From NCBI GenBank assembly GCA_010093515.1, contig MU001675.1, positions 701,371-765,370 of the forward strand: a stretch of DNA of 64,000 nucleotides. Direction: 5' to 3'. Both the position numbers and the translations under genes were made by a program. The notes beneath the pieces are model-generated. The model had not been told where the DNA came from, did not search any database, and was given only the letters and a program-made list of their open reading frames with translations. Position 1 is the stretch's first letter. Each line of letters opens with the position of its first letter. This stretch comes from Lineolata rhizophorae. Lineage: Eukaryota; Ascomycota; Dothideomycetes; Lineolatales; Lineolataceae. Of the stretch, positions 47,901 through 59,544 are shown in pieces.

Positions 47901-49510
47901 AAGAATGAGGCCAATGCCGATAAGCGCAGCAGAAAAGGTAGACTTCCGTTTCAGGATGCTCTCGAAGATAGACTTGGCTTCTGGATGATTCTTGGGGGAC
48001 TGATGGTAAATTAAGGCAGTTGCTAGTGTACTGTTCATAGCGTCCTTGCTGTGCTGGAAGTCCAATCCAGATTTGTGCGCTTCGCCAGCTAGCAGTTGCA
48101 CGCCCTGTCGGCCGACGTTGGCAGCACTATCGTACTCCTCCAAGTGAAGATAGTAGTTGGCCATCAATCGATGTGCAAGCGGGGATTCCTTTGCAGCCTC
48201 AAGACCGTCGGTCATTAGGAGCAGCCTATCTGCGTTGCTGAGAGAATCATCTTTATTGACGTCCGTTTTACCTTCCGAGACTTCCTCTTTCATCTGGTCG
48301 AGGAGTTTTGGAAATGGCGAAAGTTCGGTCCCGAGGTATCCACGAAGCACCTTGGCAAGGCCGGACTCTGAGAATAAGCTAAGGTACGTCTGTATGTCGT
48401 ATGGGCTCCATTCTGCGAAGCTCTCCGCATCCTGCCACTCTAAGCAAATTTTCCATGCGAGCTCAAAGGGCCGCTTGAGAATGACAGCTCCCTTGACAGC
48501 ATCGAGTAGATTATCCCTTGCGCTACGTTCTTGGCCATCTTTTACGGAGCCTTTTTGATGTAAAGGTGTCAAAACCAACGTGTCATAAAACCGCTGAAGC
48601 AGCTTTTCCGAGTATTGGATTCGAACATCATCATCGGGTGTCCAATCTATGATTGATTGGTATATCTTCTCCAGGGGGCTGTCCAGGATCACCTCGCGCT
48701 TGACCTCAGTCGTGACCTGTGTGACTCTGGCGCCGATCCGCGTCCTCCTGTTGCCGATCTCACGATTGATCTTCTCCTTCTCTTCGGTCTCGATGATATC
48801 GGCCACTTTGATGTATGTGTACGACGGATTTGGCAAGCGGCCTTCCAGAAACGAAAAGATAGGGCTTGACGGCAATTGAAATTCCAGTGCACGTTTCTGG
48901 TCCGTTCGAGTCCCGTGATTGCTGGCAAAAGAGAGCAGGTTGTCTACAGCTACTTGGCACCTGTGCAGGTCCTCCCTGTAACACCAGTTAGAAGTGACGC
49001 AAGACTCTCGAGCGCTACTAATTTGTGGGAAGAAACCGGTCTTCGTCGCATCGTGGCCACATAAATTATTTCCCAAAATGCGTCGTTGTCAAAGCATTAC
49101 ACTCGAACTTACTTCTCTGCGAATATCTCGGCCAACCGCATCGATACAAAAACATATTTCGACACGTTCTTAGCGCCTTGCTTCTCGTAGACACTACGAA
49201 GTCCTTGCCACGCTTGGTCGTCGTCCGGCTTGATCTTGGTGGCCCTCTCGTACGCATTTGCCGCCTCATCTTGTCGGCCCTTTTGGTCTAGAGCACGACC
49301 TAAGAATAGACACCTGCCTCGCTCTGTGATTAGCCGTAAATCCTAGCGTTTAGTAGAGTAAGCGATCAATGAAGAATGGACACATTCTGCATACGCAAAA
49401 TAGTTCTCCGCGTCTGCGGTCAATACTTTCTCGGCTTGTGAAATGGTCTCATCGTAGTTTTTCGCATCGAGCGCAGCCTTGGCAGCCTTGAGCGAGGCTT
49501 TGACGCTCAT
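44964..49510 (-). CDS. SKI3: Ski3, TPR scaffold of the Ski complex
   Basis: Four exons or fewer were considered; three fit: 49510-49395, 49313-49113 and 48975-44964. They give 1442 aa. Ski3 is the TPR scaffold of the Ski2-Ski3-Ski8 complex that feeds cytoplasmic RNA to the exosome. What shows it: the start MSVKASLKAAKAALDAKNYDET, then NYFACLFLGRALDQKG and IKPDDDQAWQGL (TPR), then EKEDLHRCQVAVDNLL. Many TPR motifs run through the long last exon (for example YHSYVGLGESYHNSGRYNSA, and NSEFWDALGVTTTLLNP). Splicing rebuilds the Ala of FACLF and the Lys of EKEDL. The frame upstream of EDLHRC on the genome is intronic, so the start is set by the first exon rather than by the long open frame. Length matches fungal Ski3. 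Confidence 0.93.
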
Positions 49511-50001
49511 GTCGCGTTTGTCCGATGAAGCTTTCTGGGCCAACGAAACAGAAGGTGCAAGGTCACAAAATGGATTCAGCAAGCTCCGTGCTAGAGCCAA
49601 AGACTTTTACTATGTGCAGCAACTCCTGCCGTCTACTGGGTTGCCCGGCGACAGGCGGTGGCCGTGTTAAGAACGTTCGACGCAGGTAGTGAGTTTCCCT
49701 GCCGGGCTGAAGCTCGGCCAAGCACGTAAATAACAAGCCCGGCAAGCAAGCGCTATGCCTAATATGGATTAGCCAATTGCATTCATTGCTAGGGAAATAT
49801 CCATTATCCAAGCTACGAAGTATGTTCGCTGAAGATGCTATAGCAAACTGGACACGGAAATTGCCGTTTGGAACAAATGCTCTGCTTGATGCCAGGTTGC
49901 ACGAATATGATTTCTACCCTAAACAGGTCCGGCCCTAACTTGTGAAACCCGCGCGACGAATCTACACCCCGTCCCTAAAACGTACGATACTTTTCACCAT
50001 T
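49511..50001. other. Intergenic, SKI3 promoter and GUP1 3' flank
   Basis: About 490 nt without a recognisable gene. Both neighbours are on the minus strand, so this holds the SKI3 promoter and the GUP1 terminator. Confidence 0.5.
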
Positions 50002-52181
50002 TCAACACTTCATCTTAATTCCCTTCCTCTTTTCTCCTTCTCTCACCTCGAACATGACCTGGACTCCCACAAACAACGCTCCGCAAGCTGCCGCCAAAAA
50101 CCCCAGCCCCTCTTTACTACCCACAATTCCATTAACTAGCCCCTTCAAACCGTCGAAGCCGACCGCAAAACCGACTAGGTTCGCCGCCATCATCATGAGG
50201 ATGTTTGCTACGGCGCCAATACCACAAATAATGCGGTGCGCTGTCGGACGGGCACGCCATTTGCGCGCCGGGAACGCAATAGTGGCGATGACTTCAGGGA
50301 GAACGAACAGAGTGATGAGCCAACCCCACACGAGCAACCGCAGCTGAATGTCGTGCCAGAGGGCTACGAAGGTAAACACGACGAGGACATTAGCGACCCC
50401 GCGGAATTTCGCCCAAAGGCCGCCGTTGCCACCCTTTGATTTTACATCCGGCCCTCCGCCACCCCCAAGCGGGATGTAGATGTAGCGCACGACCCAGCGG
50501 TTGAAGCTACGGTGCCAGCCACGCCAAAAGGCCAACGCCGAGTAGTTGTCGCTCATGCAGCGCACCATGTTCTCGGGGGGGTCGACACCATCGAGCAGGG
50601 CCCACAACCGGAAGAAGCGCCACGGCAGCAGTAGCTTCAGCCAGATGTGGTGCAGGTTGAAGTAGCCGAGCATGCTGAGCTGGGCGGGCGTGTAAACCTC
50701 CCAGTCCGGCTGCGCCTTGCTAATGGCTACAGCGTAAATGTAGTGGATGATCAGTTCCATCGCGAGCAAGCAGAGCGCGAAGCGTATCGCGTAGAGGAAT
50801 GTCCGCTGGGTGGTAATGGTCGGCGAGCGATATCGTGATTGTGAAATGTAGTCGTTGAAGGTAAGGATAGGACCGGTGAGGTAGAGAGGAGAGTAGAGAG
50901 CGTAGGCGAGGTAGTTACGGAAGGAGAAGTCGGATGGTCTGGCGGGAATGGAAACGCGATCGCGCTCTGAGAGGTTGGAGGGGTCAAGTTGCTTCTTCTT
51001 TGGTTTGTGAGCATGGGCTTAAGGAACGGCGTAAGGCCCCCATGTCTGATTGTGGAGGTTGAAGTCAGACTAGAAAGGTGACAGGGCTGTTCATTGATTG
51101 TCTTACCTCTATGGGACTCCCACCTCGTATATTGATGCTCCAGTAGAAGTCCAAGTCGAAGCTAATGAGTCGCAATACCGTGATGTTGAAGAGTACTTCC
51201 CAACGTGAAATTAAACCGCCGAATCCGTCAGCCCAGTGGGCCCAGGCCTGCGTTGAAGAGATTTCGCCAGAGCCTGCAGCTGCGGGCACAATGAAGGTCG
51301 ACAGCTTTGCCAGACGATAACCTTCTGAGAGCTCGTTGGCGAAGAGCACTCCGATGTTGAAAATCCACGCTGCAGAGGGAACATAAGCCCGGGGCAATCG
51401 CGTAGCCAGCTTGTAGTTGATGAAGAGGATGCCAAGGACTTTCAGTGAGGAGATTCCATGGAGCGCAACGAGAAAAATCATCGCAAAACCAAGATCGAAC
51501 GAGATGCGATGCTCCATACGGGCATCCGCCGCAGCCTGGGTCGAGAGTCCTTGGTTTAAGTTGCTATTGCTAGTCCCTAGGGAGGCTGCTGGGCGTGTCT
51601 GTGTGTAAGTATCGATACGATAAAATGCATCGTAGACTTTTCGGAGCAAGAGGTGCAAAACAAGCACTACGGCCACATAAGGGATGTTGTCCCTGAAGGA
51701 GGCATATTGGGCGTCTGAATTGTCCTGCGTGACTGTAAGAACCAGCCGACGACAAAATTTATGAAACGATACTTACAACTTTTCGACCTGGTATCCACCC
51801 ATCGGAGAGTAGATGGGAATATTTGGAGTAATTAGGAGAGGATTCTACATCACGTGGTCAAAATGCTGCTGACCAAAAGGGGTAGGAATAGGAATCACCT
51901 TGAGAAACGTCATAGACGGCTTTAAACATGTTCGGAACTGCGACTATGAATACGACGTAGTAGAAATAGAACTCCCAAGTGTTCCATTTTGAAGGTTGAG
52001 CGCCTTGTGAGAGGCCGTTCTGCGCGGATGTGGCATCTTGGCCGCTCTCACGTGGAGAGGGTCTCGCCGGATCTTGCCTAAGCTCGATGGCGGTATCTCT
52101 AGGAGGCGTGTTTGCGGAGATAGTAAATCTGGTGTCGAGCGTGTCGAGAGAATATAGTCTCCGCAAGTATTGAGTCCACAT
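50002..52181 (-). CDS. MBOAT acyltransferase Gup1 (GPI-anchor remodelling)
   Basis: Four exons, 52181-51899, 51844-51777, 51724-51107 and 50997-50002, give 654 aa. Gup1 is an ER multi-pass MBOAT enzyme that adds a very long acyl chain back to GPI anchors. It was first described as a glycerol-uptake protein. What shows it: after a polar N-terminus, KWNTWEFYFYYVVFIVAVPNMF; then the loop [27 protein letters not shown]; many hydrophobic helices; and PYLTGPILTFND-like sequence (ALYSPLYLTGPILTFNDYI). The catalytic region reads SDNYSALAFWRGWHRSFNRW, with the MBOAT His in FTFVALWHDIQLRLL. Splice junctions keep all these blocks in frame; exon 2 is only 68 nt. Divergent from ARP4 over 402 nt. Confidence 0.92.
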
Positions 52182-52583
52182 ATTGAAGGCGACAACATTT
52201 CAGTCTGTTGGGCCGGAGACCAGTGTCGCGCTCGCATCGCCAACGCGTCCTCAGGAGCTCGGAAGCTCGCCGCGCTTCAGCCACCGCTAAAGGGGTATTG
52301 CTGTGCCACGGCGCCACGGCGCACATGCACACAAGGATCAGCCACTTGCGCCGCTCGCGTCGCGCGCACCGCGCCGCTCGACGTCTGTTAGCCGCCCCGA
52401 AGCGCTCCCCGCCATCCGCCGCCCGCCCATCTTCCCGCGTTATTTCCCATGTTACATGCCAATGCCTCGTAATTAGCATAAACCGTTGTGCGTTTTGTCC
52501 AGCACGACACCGTGTCACTACCGGCCCCAGCTCGACGGAACGCGCCTTCGTACCATACCTTCTGAATCTCAAATTTTGGCACG
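52182..52583. promoter_or_regulatory. Divergent promoter region, GUP1 and ARP4
   Basis: A GC-rich 402-nt gap between divergent start codons. Frames through it (for example minus 52590-52099) are motif-free. No specific binding site is called. Confidence 0.45.
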
Positions 52584-54302
52584 ATGGCACAGGGCTTCAC
52601 CCCGGGCCAGACCCAGGCGCCTCTGGCTAACGATTATGCTGGCGGTGCGTCGTCCTAGATTTGCGCGCATATAGACTCTAACTAACAGTCCAACCAGACG
52701 AAGTCGCCGCCATCGTCCTCGATCCGGGTTACTCGACAATTCGCGCGGGCTTCGCCGGTGAAGACACCCCCAAATCAGTCGTCCCCACACACTACGGCGT
52801 GTACGAGCCATCCGATAGCGCCGGTCCCGAGCTGCTCTTTGGCGAGAATGCGATTCACAACCCGAAAAAAGGCTTAGAGATTCGCAACCCGTTAAATAAT
52901 GAAGGCATCGTGGAAGACGCCGACACCACCGCCAAGCTATGGGAATATGCCATCACGAGCAGGCTGACGGGCTCGACGGGCTCCGCGCGCGCTATTAGGG
53001 ATGGTGAAAAGAATGGCGAGGGCGATCCGGATGTGGACATGGACGAGGCAGAGGATACGGCGGAAAAGCCTCTAGCGGATTCGCCGCTGATGATGACGGA
53101 ACCTGGTTGGAATTCGCCCAAGGCGAGGGAGAAAGCCATTGAGATCGCGATTGAAGAGTGGGGTACGCCGGCATTCTGGTTGGGCCGGCAAGGGACTCTG
53201 GCGGCGTAGGTGGTTTGTGGATGCCCTGTTTACTGCGACGAGGCTAGAGTGAGACGCGGTCTTGCTGATTTAAGGGTTTTGTTGCGGGCAGATTCTCAGC
53301 AGGGAAGTCAACAGCGCTTGTCGTTGACCTAGGAGCTTCGACGACATCGGTTACGCCTGTCTATGACGGCCAGATGCTCAAGAAGGGTACGTGCTAGCCC
53401 AGTTCTCGCCTCTGTAAAATCCTAGCCTCAGTAGTTGGCCAAAAACGCGCTGCTAACTATAATCGCTGTGGCAAGGCATAATGCGCTCCCCTCTCGCCGG
53501 CAATTTCGTCTCCGACCAAATCCGCCTCCTATTTGCTCAGTCACAACCCCCCGTGCCGCTTACTCCTCACTACATCGTCAAATCTAAAACTGCCGTTGAC
53601 GCTGGTACGCCAGCCCAGGCTATTTACCACGAGTTTGGATTCGAGCCGTCGGCTTCATTCCGCCGGTTTGAAGAAGAACGCGTGTTAACTGAGTTCAAGG
53701 AGTCTGTGGTGCAGGTGTGGCACGGACCAGGCCGGTTCATGGGCGGTCCACAGGGCGCATCCAACGAGGAAATCGCAAAGGGACTGCAAGGCCGCCCATT
53801 CGAAATGCCGGACGGGTGGAACCAGGTATTCACCGCTGAACGGTTCAAGGCGGCTGAGGGCCTGTTCGATCACAAGGCGGCGGTGACGGTATGCTAGATA
53901 ACCATGCACTTTTTGTTCTCGCACTCTATGTCGCTAACAATGCCTTTACAGGCACCTGATCAACCGCCTCCGCGCCCCGACCAAACCCTCCCGCAACTCA
54001 TTAATGCTTCCCTACAGACGACCGACGCCGATGTGCGTACACAGCTGCTCACCAACGTCGTTGTAGTCGGCGGCTCCTCGCTGCTCTATGGTCTGACGGA
54101 CCGCCTCAACGCCGAGCTCACCCAAATGTATACGGGGCCTCGAGTCCGCTTGCAGGCGCCGGGTTCGACCATCGAGCGCAAGTTTGCGAGCTGGTTGGGA
54201 GGCAGCATTCTAGCGAGCTTGGGCAGCTTTCATCAAATGTGGGTGAGTAGGAAAGAGTATGAAGAGCATGGACCAAACATTGTGGAGAAGCGTTGTAGGT
54301 GA
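52584..54302 (+). CDS. ARP4: Actin-related protein 4 (chromatin remodelling)
   Basis: Five exons, 52584-52644, 52698-53205, 53292-53386, 53476-53888 and 53952-54302, give 475 aa. Arp4 is the nuclear actin-related subunit of NuA4, INO80 and SWR1-type complexes. What shows it: the actin-fold start [25 protein letters not shown]; the phosphate-2 loop region [56 protein letters not shown]; and the end [20 protein letters not shown] followed by [13 protein letters not shown]. The acidic insert near residues 100-130 ([15 protein letters not shown]) is typical of fungal Arp4 and absent from conventional actin. Five-exon phases all close. The first exon is short (61 nt). Confidence 0.94.
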
Positions 54303-55473
54303 ATTCGGAGTTATGGTTTGGACATATCAGTATGGTGTGGGCATTAGGAGCCCAAGAAACTAAGGGTCTTTGTTTCACCACTCGGCTGTAGGTAGTATTC
54401 TGTATGATTAGAAACAATCATGCACGTGGCAGGCTTTTGATGGGACGGGACAGTTAGCAAGGCGCATGCGGCCAGTAAAAATGGTATTATATCCTGTCCA
54501 TGCCATTTTGACGTGTCAACACTTCGGTGATTCTTTACACTAAGCTATACTGCTCTAGTTGACTGTACGGTGCTTGATTGCTAAGCTCACTACTAATGGA
54601 GCAGATCAAGGGTCTACGGCATCCATCTGCGAACTACGCTCGAGCGTCGGCTTATGTCCATAAATGATGCTACCACAATCAGCTTTTCATGTCTCTAATT
54701 GCTATTCGCATTTTGATCTACATCAATGTAGCCCAGCAGGTGGCTTGGTGAAATGAAATTCTTATTTATGCTTTGACGTAATTTTGTAGGCATCTCGTCG
54801 TCCTCCAATTACATATAGTCGGCTACTATGTCGTAAAGGCTCCACAAGTTAAATATAAGCGGAGGCTTGTGACCCAGGAACTATTACAAGGGCTGTCTCC
54901 GGTGGCTAGGGACCGCAGTCTATGTCTGGCCTGCCCGGCCAGTTTGGTATCAGCCGGCTCATACTTCGAGCGCCACACAAGCTTAACATGGGATAAACAT
55001 TTCAAGGGTGTGAGTTGGGATTATTGGCGCACGCTGGTATATCCGATTTCGCGTTCTGGAAACATGCAGTGAATGTTTTATGAGCTCCATCGCTTCCCCC
55101 AAAACTCCATTGTACTTGTATCACAGCAATTATGTTGGGAAGAAAGAAATACTTCCAGGGGCCAAAGCAGTGATAACTAGGCCGCATTTTCGCTCCGAGC
55201 GCCTTCAAAAAGTAAAAAGACAGCAACGTGCGCAAGGAAAAAANNNNNNNNNNAAAAAAAAAAAAAAAAAAAAAAAGGAGAGAGAGCAAGAAGAAAGAAA
55301 AGGAGGGTCGTGCAACAGCCAGAAAATCCAGAACAGAACCGATGTGCATGCCGATGGGGACCCACAGCTCTGAACTACTCGTTCACTAATAGAGTCAGCA
55401 GCCCCTCGCAACCAGAAGCCGAACTCTAGCCAACCAACAGGTGCGCTTTAAACCACAACTGCCCACCGACAAA
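54303..55473. other. Convergent intergenic with assembly gap
   Basis: No gene is supported between ARP4 and SDS23. The region includes the poly(A) run with ten N bases. It is otherwise AT-leaning and motif-free. Confidence 0.5.
55238..55276. other. Poly(A) run interrupted by a 10-N gap (55244-55253)
   Basis: A bases fill 55238-55243 and 55254-55276 on either side of ten N. The gap was most likely placed because homopolymer length could not be resolved. True length is unknown, and a poly(A) tract next to SDS23 may belong to its 3' flank. Confidence 0.9.
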
Positions 55474-57611
55474 CTACGTGGGTCTCCCACGAACGCTTCC
55501 GCTCCTACTGACATCCCCTTGACTGCTCCGCGCGCTATCCACACTCCGCCTGCCAAACCCTTGTAAGCTCGAACTGCTGCTCCGCCTCCGTTGCCTCCTC
55601 GTCTCCGCAGGATCATGCGGGCTCAAACCGCTCGCGCGCGCAAACAAGTTCAAAATGTCCGTCAGGGAAACCACGCCGGAGAGGCGGCCGCTGATGGAGG
55701 CACCCGGCAGAGCCGACGCCGACACTGAGAGCGGTGGAGTCGCCTGCGGCGGCGTGGGCGCGGCGCCGGAGTTGGACGACGAACTCGAGGACACGGGATC
55801 GCGGTTCGGAGTCGGGTTGAAGGCCGTGGCGGCCGGTGCGATGTTTAGAGTAGGAGGCGGGGCAATGGTGTTCTGGTCGAGGGCGCCGGACGAGGCGGCT
55901 GGACCGGAGAGTGGGAGGCTGGGGCTTGACGGAACGAGGAGCTGGTGAGAAGACGGTCCAACGGCCGGGGTGCTGGGCCCGGACGAGCCTGGGCTCGGCG
56001 AGTGATACCCGCCGGGCGGGTCGACGACCCACATGCGATGGGATTTGGTGGCCACAAGTTTGGCGATTGTGTGCGCAAGTGTCGAGTTTGGCGTGACGTG
56101 GAAAACAGGAAAAGAGTCCTTCCCGTCGTGGATGCCGCGCTCGGACAGGATGACGGAAATGAAGTGGATGCAGGTAGCTCGGAGGAGAGGAAGAGAGGTG
56201 CTCTTAGTGAGGAGGCGCACATCGACGTGGCTTATATTGCCGATCACATTGGCCTGGGCGTCAAGGACAGGGAGAGAGGTGATCCCTTCGTTGTTCATGA
56301 GCTCGAGGGCGTCGGATAGCGGTTTATCGCCACTAGCTGACTGTTAGTAAAAGAAACACATCGCGTGTACGCGACTGTTCGCAGGCAACGTACTTAATTG
56401 CAATCACGGATTTGCTACCGAGGCGAAGATCCTTCAGACTCTGCTCATAGAGCATCTCAATCGAGGGGAACGCTCTCCCATTCTCCCAAAAGAACCTGAC
56501 AAGTCTCAATTGGGTGAGAATGCCAATGACGCTGCTGGTGTGCTCCTTAACGATGATAATCCGGTGTATGCCGCTCCCAAACACCTCGACAGCCTTTGTC
56601 AAGTTGGCGGTGTGTGGCAGCATAATGAGCGGTTCCTTGCGCCCAAGGTCCTTCACTTCCTTGAGAGGAATCGGTTTACCCTCTCTACCCTTCCGAGCGA
56701 GCTCGTTGAAGCTTTGGATATGGCTCGCATCCGGCTGGGCAAGCCCTACAACCAACAAGAGATACGCGTTGAGGTCATTATAATCGAAGGTCCCAATGGC
56801 CGCAGTGGTGGAGCTGTTCTCCCGCAAAAGGACGACGTTCGGAGCTCCGCTCCCGATCAAAGTCTACCGTGCTCGTCAGCGGACTCCCTCCCCTTGCACC
56901 AGCGCACACTGGACCGATCGGGAACTTACATTTGTGGCATCCTCAACACTGGTCTCCATCTCCGCCCATCGGACCTCATTAGGATCGGTGACCTCGCCGA
57001 CCTTGACAGTGCGCCAGTCTCTGCCGGAAAGCTCAGTGTCAAACGTGGCGGGGCCGGTTCTAGCCACGGGCGGGTTGTTGAGCAGCTCCTGGAGAGCCTG
57101 CTGGGTGAGGCTGGCCGGGCGATGGCCGCGAGGGGAGCCCGGGCCAGGCATGCCGCGCAGGTTGTCGGCGAAGCTGGCACGGTGGCCAACGATGGGGCTG
57201 GAGGGCGTGCGCGACAGCGAGTCCTTGGGAGAGCGGTGGCCGGTGCCCTGCCCGCCCTGGAGCGACGACCATGACGACGACATCGAGGAAGGAGCCGCGC
57301 CGGCCCCGGTGTTCACGGCCGGCAGGGCCGTGGGAGGGGATCCATGGCGCTCGGGCGGGTCGCCCTGGCGGTGTGCCATAGCCACGGGCGCTGGTGGCCG
57401 CAAGGCGGGGGGTGCAGCCTGGCGGTCGGGTTGCGCTGGGCCGAAGTGCGACGTCAACTCGCGCGCGGGCGTGCTTTCGAAGGAGGTTTGTGCCGTGCTG
57501 CAAATCTGGCCGGGGGAGCGCGCTTTTGGTGGGCGTGGGCGATGGAGAGGACTGGATTGCTTTGGCGTTGCTGCGCGGATCGGAGGCGAGCGCGGAGGGG
57601 TCGAAAGTCAT
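55474..57611 (-). CDS. Sds23-type CBS-domain protein (PP2A/PP1 regulator)
   Basis: Three exons are secure in the 3' part: an exon ending at 56930, then 56863-56394 and 56332-55474. Sds23 proteins carry CBS repeats, inhibit PP2A-type phosphatases and help in cell-cycle and nutrient control. What shows it: [104 protein letters not shown] and [16 protein letters not shown]. The two introns are 66 and 61 nt; the second acceptor (CTAG at 56333-56334) rebuilds INGDK. The N-terminus is unresolved. The family-like frame ([18 protein letters not shown] onward) is open up to 57607, where a stop overlaps an ATG in another frame at 57611-57609. An upstream exon, an intron with acceptor at 57571, or a one-base sequence error could explain it. 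About 670 aa are in frame. Confidence 0.85.
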
Positions 57612-58255
57612 AGGTGGGCCCACGCTTGGGCTCGTGTCATGGTCCCGGAGACGTGGTGTGCCACTGCTCGCGTCACGTCTCGTGATTGGCCGGGCCCGTG
57701 GAACCAGCCGACGCCCCGCGGCGCCCGTTTGCCCAGACCAGCCCGCCTGCTTACTCCAACGGGCAGGTGGGCCCTGGGGCATCCTCACCACGGCACCAAA
57801 GCTATCCCCAGCCGGGGCGGCAGCTGAGTCGGAGTCTTGAGTGAACAGTGAGATTTCTACGACTGGATCTGCCCTCCGCGCTTCCGTAACTTCCGTCGCC
57901 GAAACCTCCCTTGGGCTGGGTGCGATCCGCGAGGTTGCTGTATCGTCACCGTGTTCTCGCGAGCTCTCTCGTCCCCGCATAGTACTGTTCATACGCCTGA
58001 CATATAGCCAAGGATGTCGCGATGGAGGTGTGTTAATGTCAATCGATAGCTGGGCATCAGCGAGGCGCGCAGATTACGCGCTCTACACTGTCGGCGTTGT
58101 ATTGTAATTTCTATCGTGGAGAGAATAAAAGACGAAAGAAACATCGGCATCAAAACCAAAAGCCAAGCAAGAGGATGAATACGCAGACGCCTGGCAGACA
58201 GATGTGGTAACGCGTGCACCAACAACACCCTAGAAACACAAAACATACATAGCAT
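57612..58255. other. Intergenic, upstream of SDS23
   Basis: About 640 nt, GC-rich near 57612-57840. It presumably includes the SDS23 5' UTR or an unseen first exon, and the 3' flank of the prefoldin gene. The long minus-strand frame that crosses it (57992-57060) is judged non-coding. Confidence 0.4.
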
Positions 58256-58933
58256 TCAAGACGCAACCTGGGCGGGCTGTTGCTGCATTTGTGTCTGCAG
58301 TTGAAAAATCTGTTGATTACTCCTCGTCAGCACGGGAGCAAGTGACTGACAAGTGCTCGTCTGAGGCGCACGTACCTCCATTTTCTTCTTCTCGCTCTTC
58401 TCTTGCATCTCACCGATCTGCTTCTCTATCCGCTTGCTCCTAGAGGTCAGCATCGCTTCGATTGATATGATAGGCAATGGAGCGGAGTAGTACGTAGAAA
58501 AGATGCACCCAAAATGATACCGACTCACATCTCTTTTTCGATGAACTCTAATCGTCCGTCGACAGCCATGACTGCTTCGCTCTTTTCCTGCTTCATAAGA
58601 ACCGGGCCAATCATTTTGTAAATATTGGCATCATCGCTGAGAAGAGAGAACTCCTGATTGCCCGTGTAAGTGACAAATTATTGATGGAGAGGGCGGAAGA
58701 TACTGGATAAATGCAAGAGTTCTAACGTGACAACCTTTTGAACGCTTTTGTTTTCTTGTTGTTGTGACTCGAGCTTTTGCCGCCCTTCTACAACCGTTTG
58801 AAGCTCTATCGAGGTTTATTAGCCTTCACTCGAGCGCCGCGCGCGAACCCCTGCGACTAGAGAGAGGCGTACCATTTTGCAACTTCCGGAAGTCGTCGGA
58901 GAGGTCCTCAAACTGCTTCTTAGGATCCGCCAT
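58256..58933 (-). CDS. Prefoldin subunit 6
   Basis: Five exons, 58933-58873, 58805-58735, 58653-58529, 58439-58376 and 58309-58256, give 124 aa. Prefoldin is the hexameric jellyfish-shaped chaperone that hands actin and tubulin to CCT; subunit 6 is a beta-type subunit (yeast Yke2). What shows it: MADPKKQFEDLSDDFRKLQNELQTV, then VEGRQKLESQQQENKSVQKEF; then DANIYKMIGPVLMKQ, the beta-subunit hairpin, and DGRLEFIEKEM with IEKQIGEMQEKSEKKKME. It ends Gln-rich. All junctions keep frame, with introns of 67 to 89 nt. A gene this short with five exons is intron-dense. Divergent from VPS4 over 611 nt. Confidence 0.93.
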
Positions 58934-59544
58934 TTCTTCGTGCTGACAGCGCTCTGCTGTGATCGCGTATCGAGTTGTTCCGGATGGGTGGTATGTCGGC
59001 GATTCGTAAGGTTCGACGCAAAATCTTTGCGGCAGCGGGGCGATGGGTGGGGCGAATCTGGGTATGCTGCTAGCGGCTGCCTGGTGAACAAGGGTCCCAG
59101 CGTGGTTGTCCTGTTGTGCTGCCCGGCTGGCCAAGCAACAACACTCCGCTCCAACGGTCTATCACGCAGCGCCTGTCTCGTCTTCGTGTCCGCTTCAGGA
59201 ACTGCAGATAGATCTATCGGTCTACTTTTGTTTCTGATTCTAAGCATCTTGTCGCGCGGCGCGCAGCTCGGATCGCGCCCGCGAACGTGTTGTTCGCACA
59301 ATTCTCGCCTTCCCTGCCGTCTTCAAGTCCCCCGCCGTCCACTCTACTACGTCAGACTTCACCTGGTCAGCTCCAGCACCCCCGTCGCGTTTTCCACGTT
59401 GCCGTCAACCAGCCGCATACGAGAGGCGCAGCGTTTGCTTCATTCCAGACAAAAGCACCAGAATAGCGTTTGTCCGCACAACGACCCTACCAACCTCTCG
59501 CACAACGTTCCCTCTGGGCATTCGCTCGGTGATTGGTGTGGAAG
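58934..59544. promoter_or_regulatory. Divergent promoter region, PFD6 and VPS4
   Basis: A 611-nt gap between two divergent ATGs. A frame open on the + strand through 58877-59548 has no motif and ends just after the VPS4 ATG. No specific site is called. Confidence 0.4.

Noticed and set aside
48976-49076. Extending SKI3 to the upstream ATG-like position of the long last exon
   Set aside because: The extra residues are intronic; splicing to 49113 restores the conserved EKEDLHRC join and the family N-terminus.
56796-57827. 343-aa + strand frame opposite SDS23
   Set aside because: Shadow of the GC-rich SDS23 exon; no motifs.
57060-57992. 310-aa minus-strand frame over the SDS23 5' half
   Set aside because: It is out of frame with the conserved SDS23 blocks ([11 protein letters not shown] and following), and its own sequence is low-complexity without family motifs.
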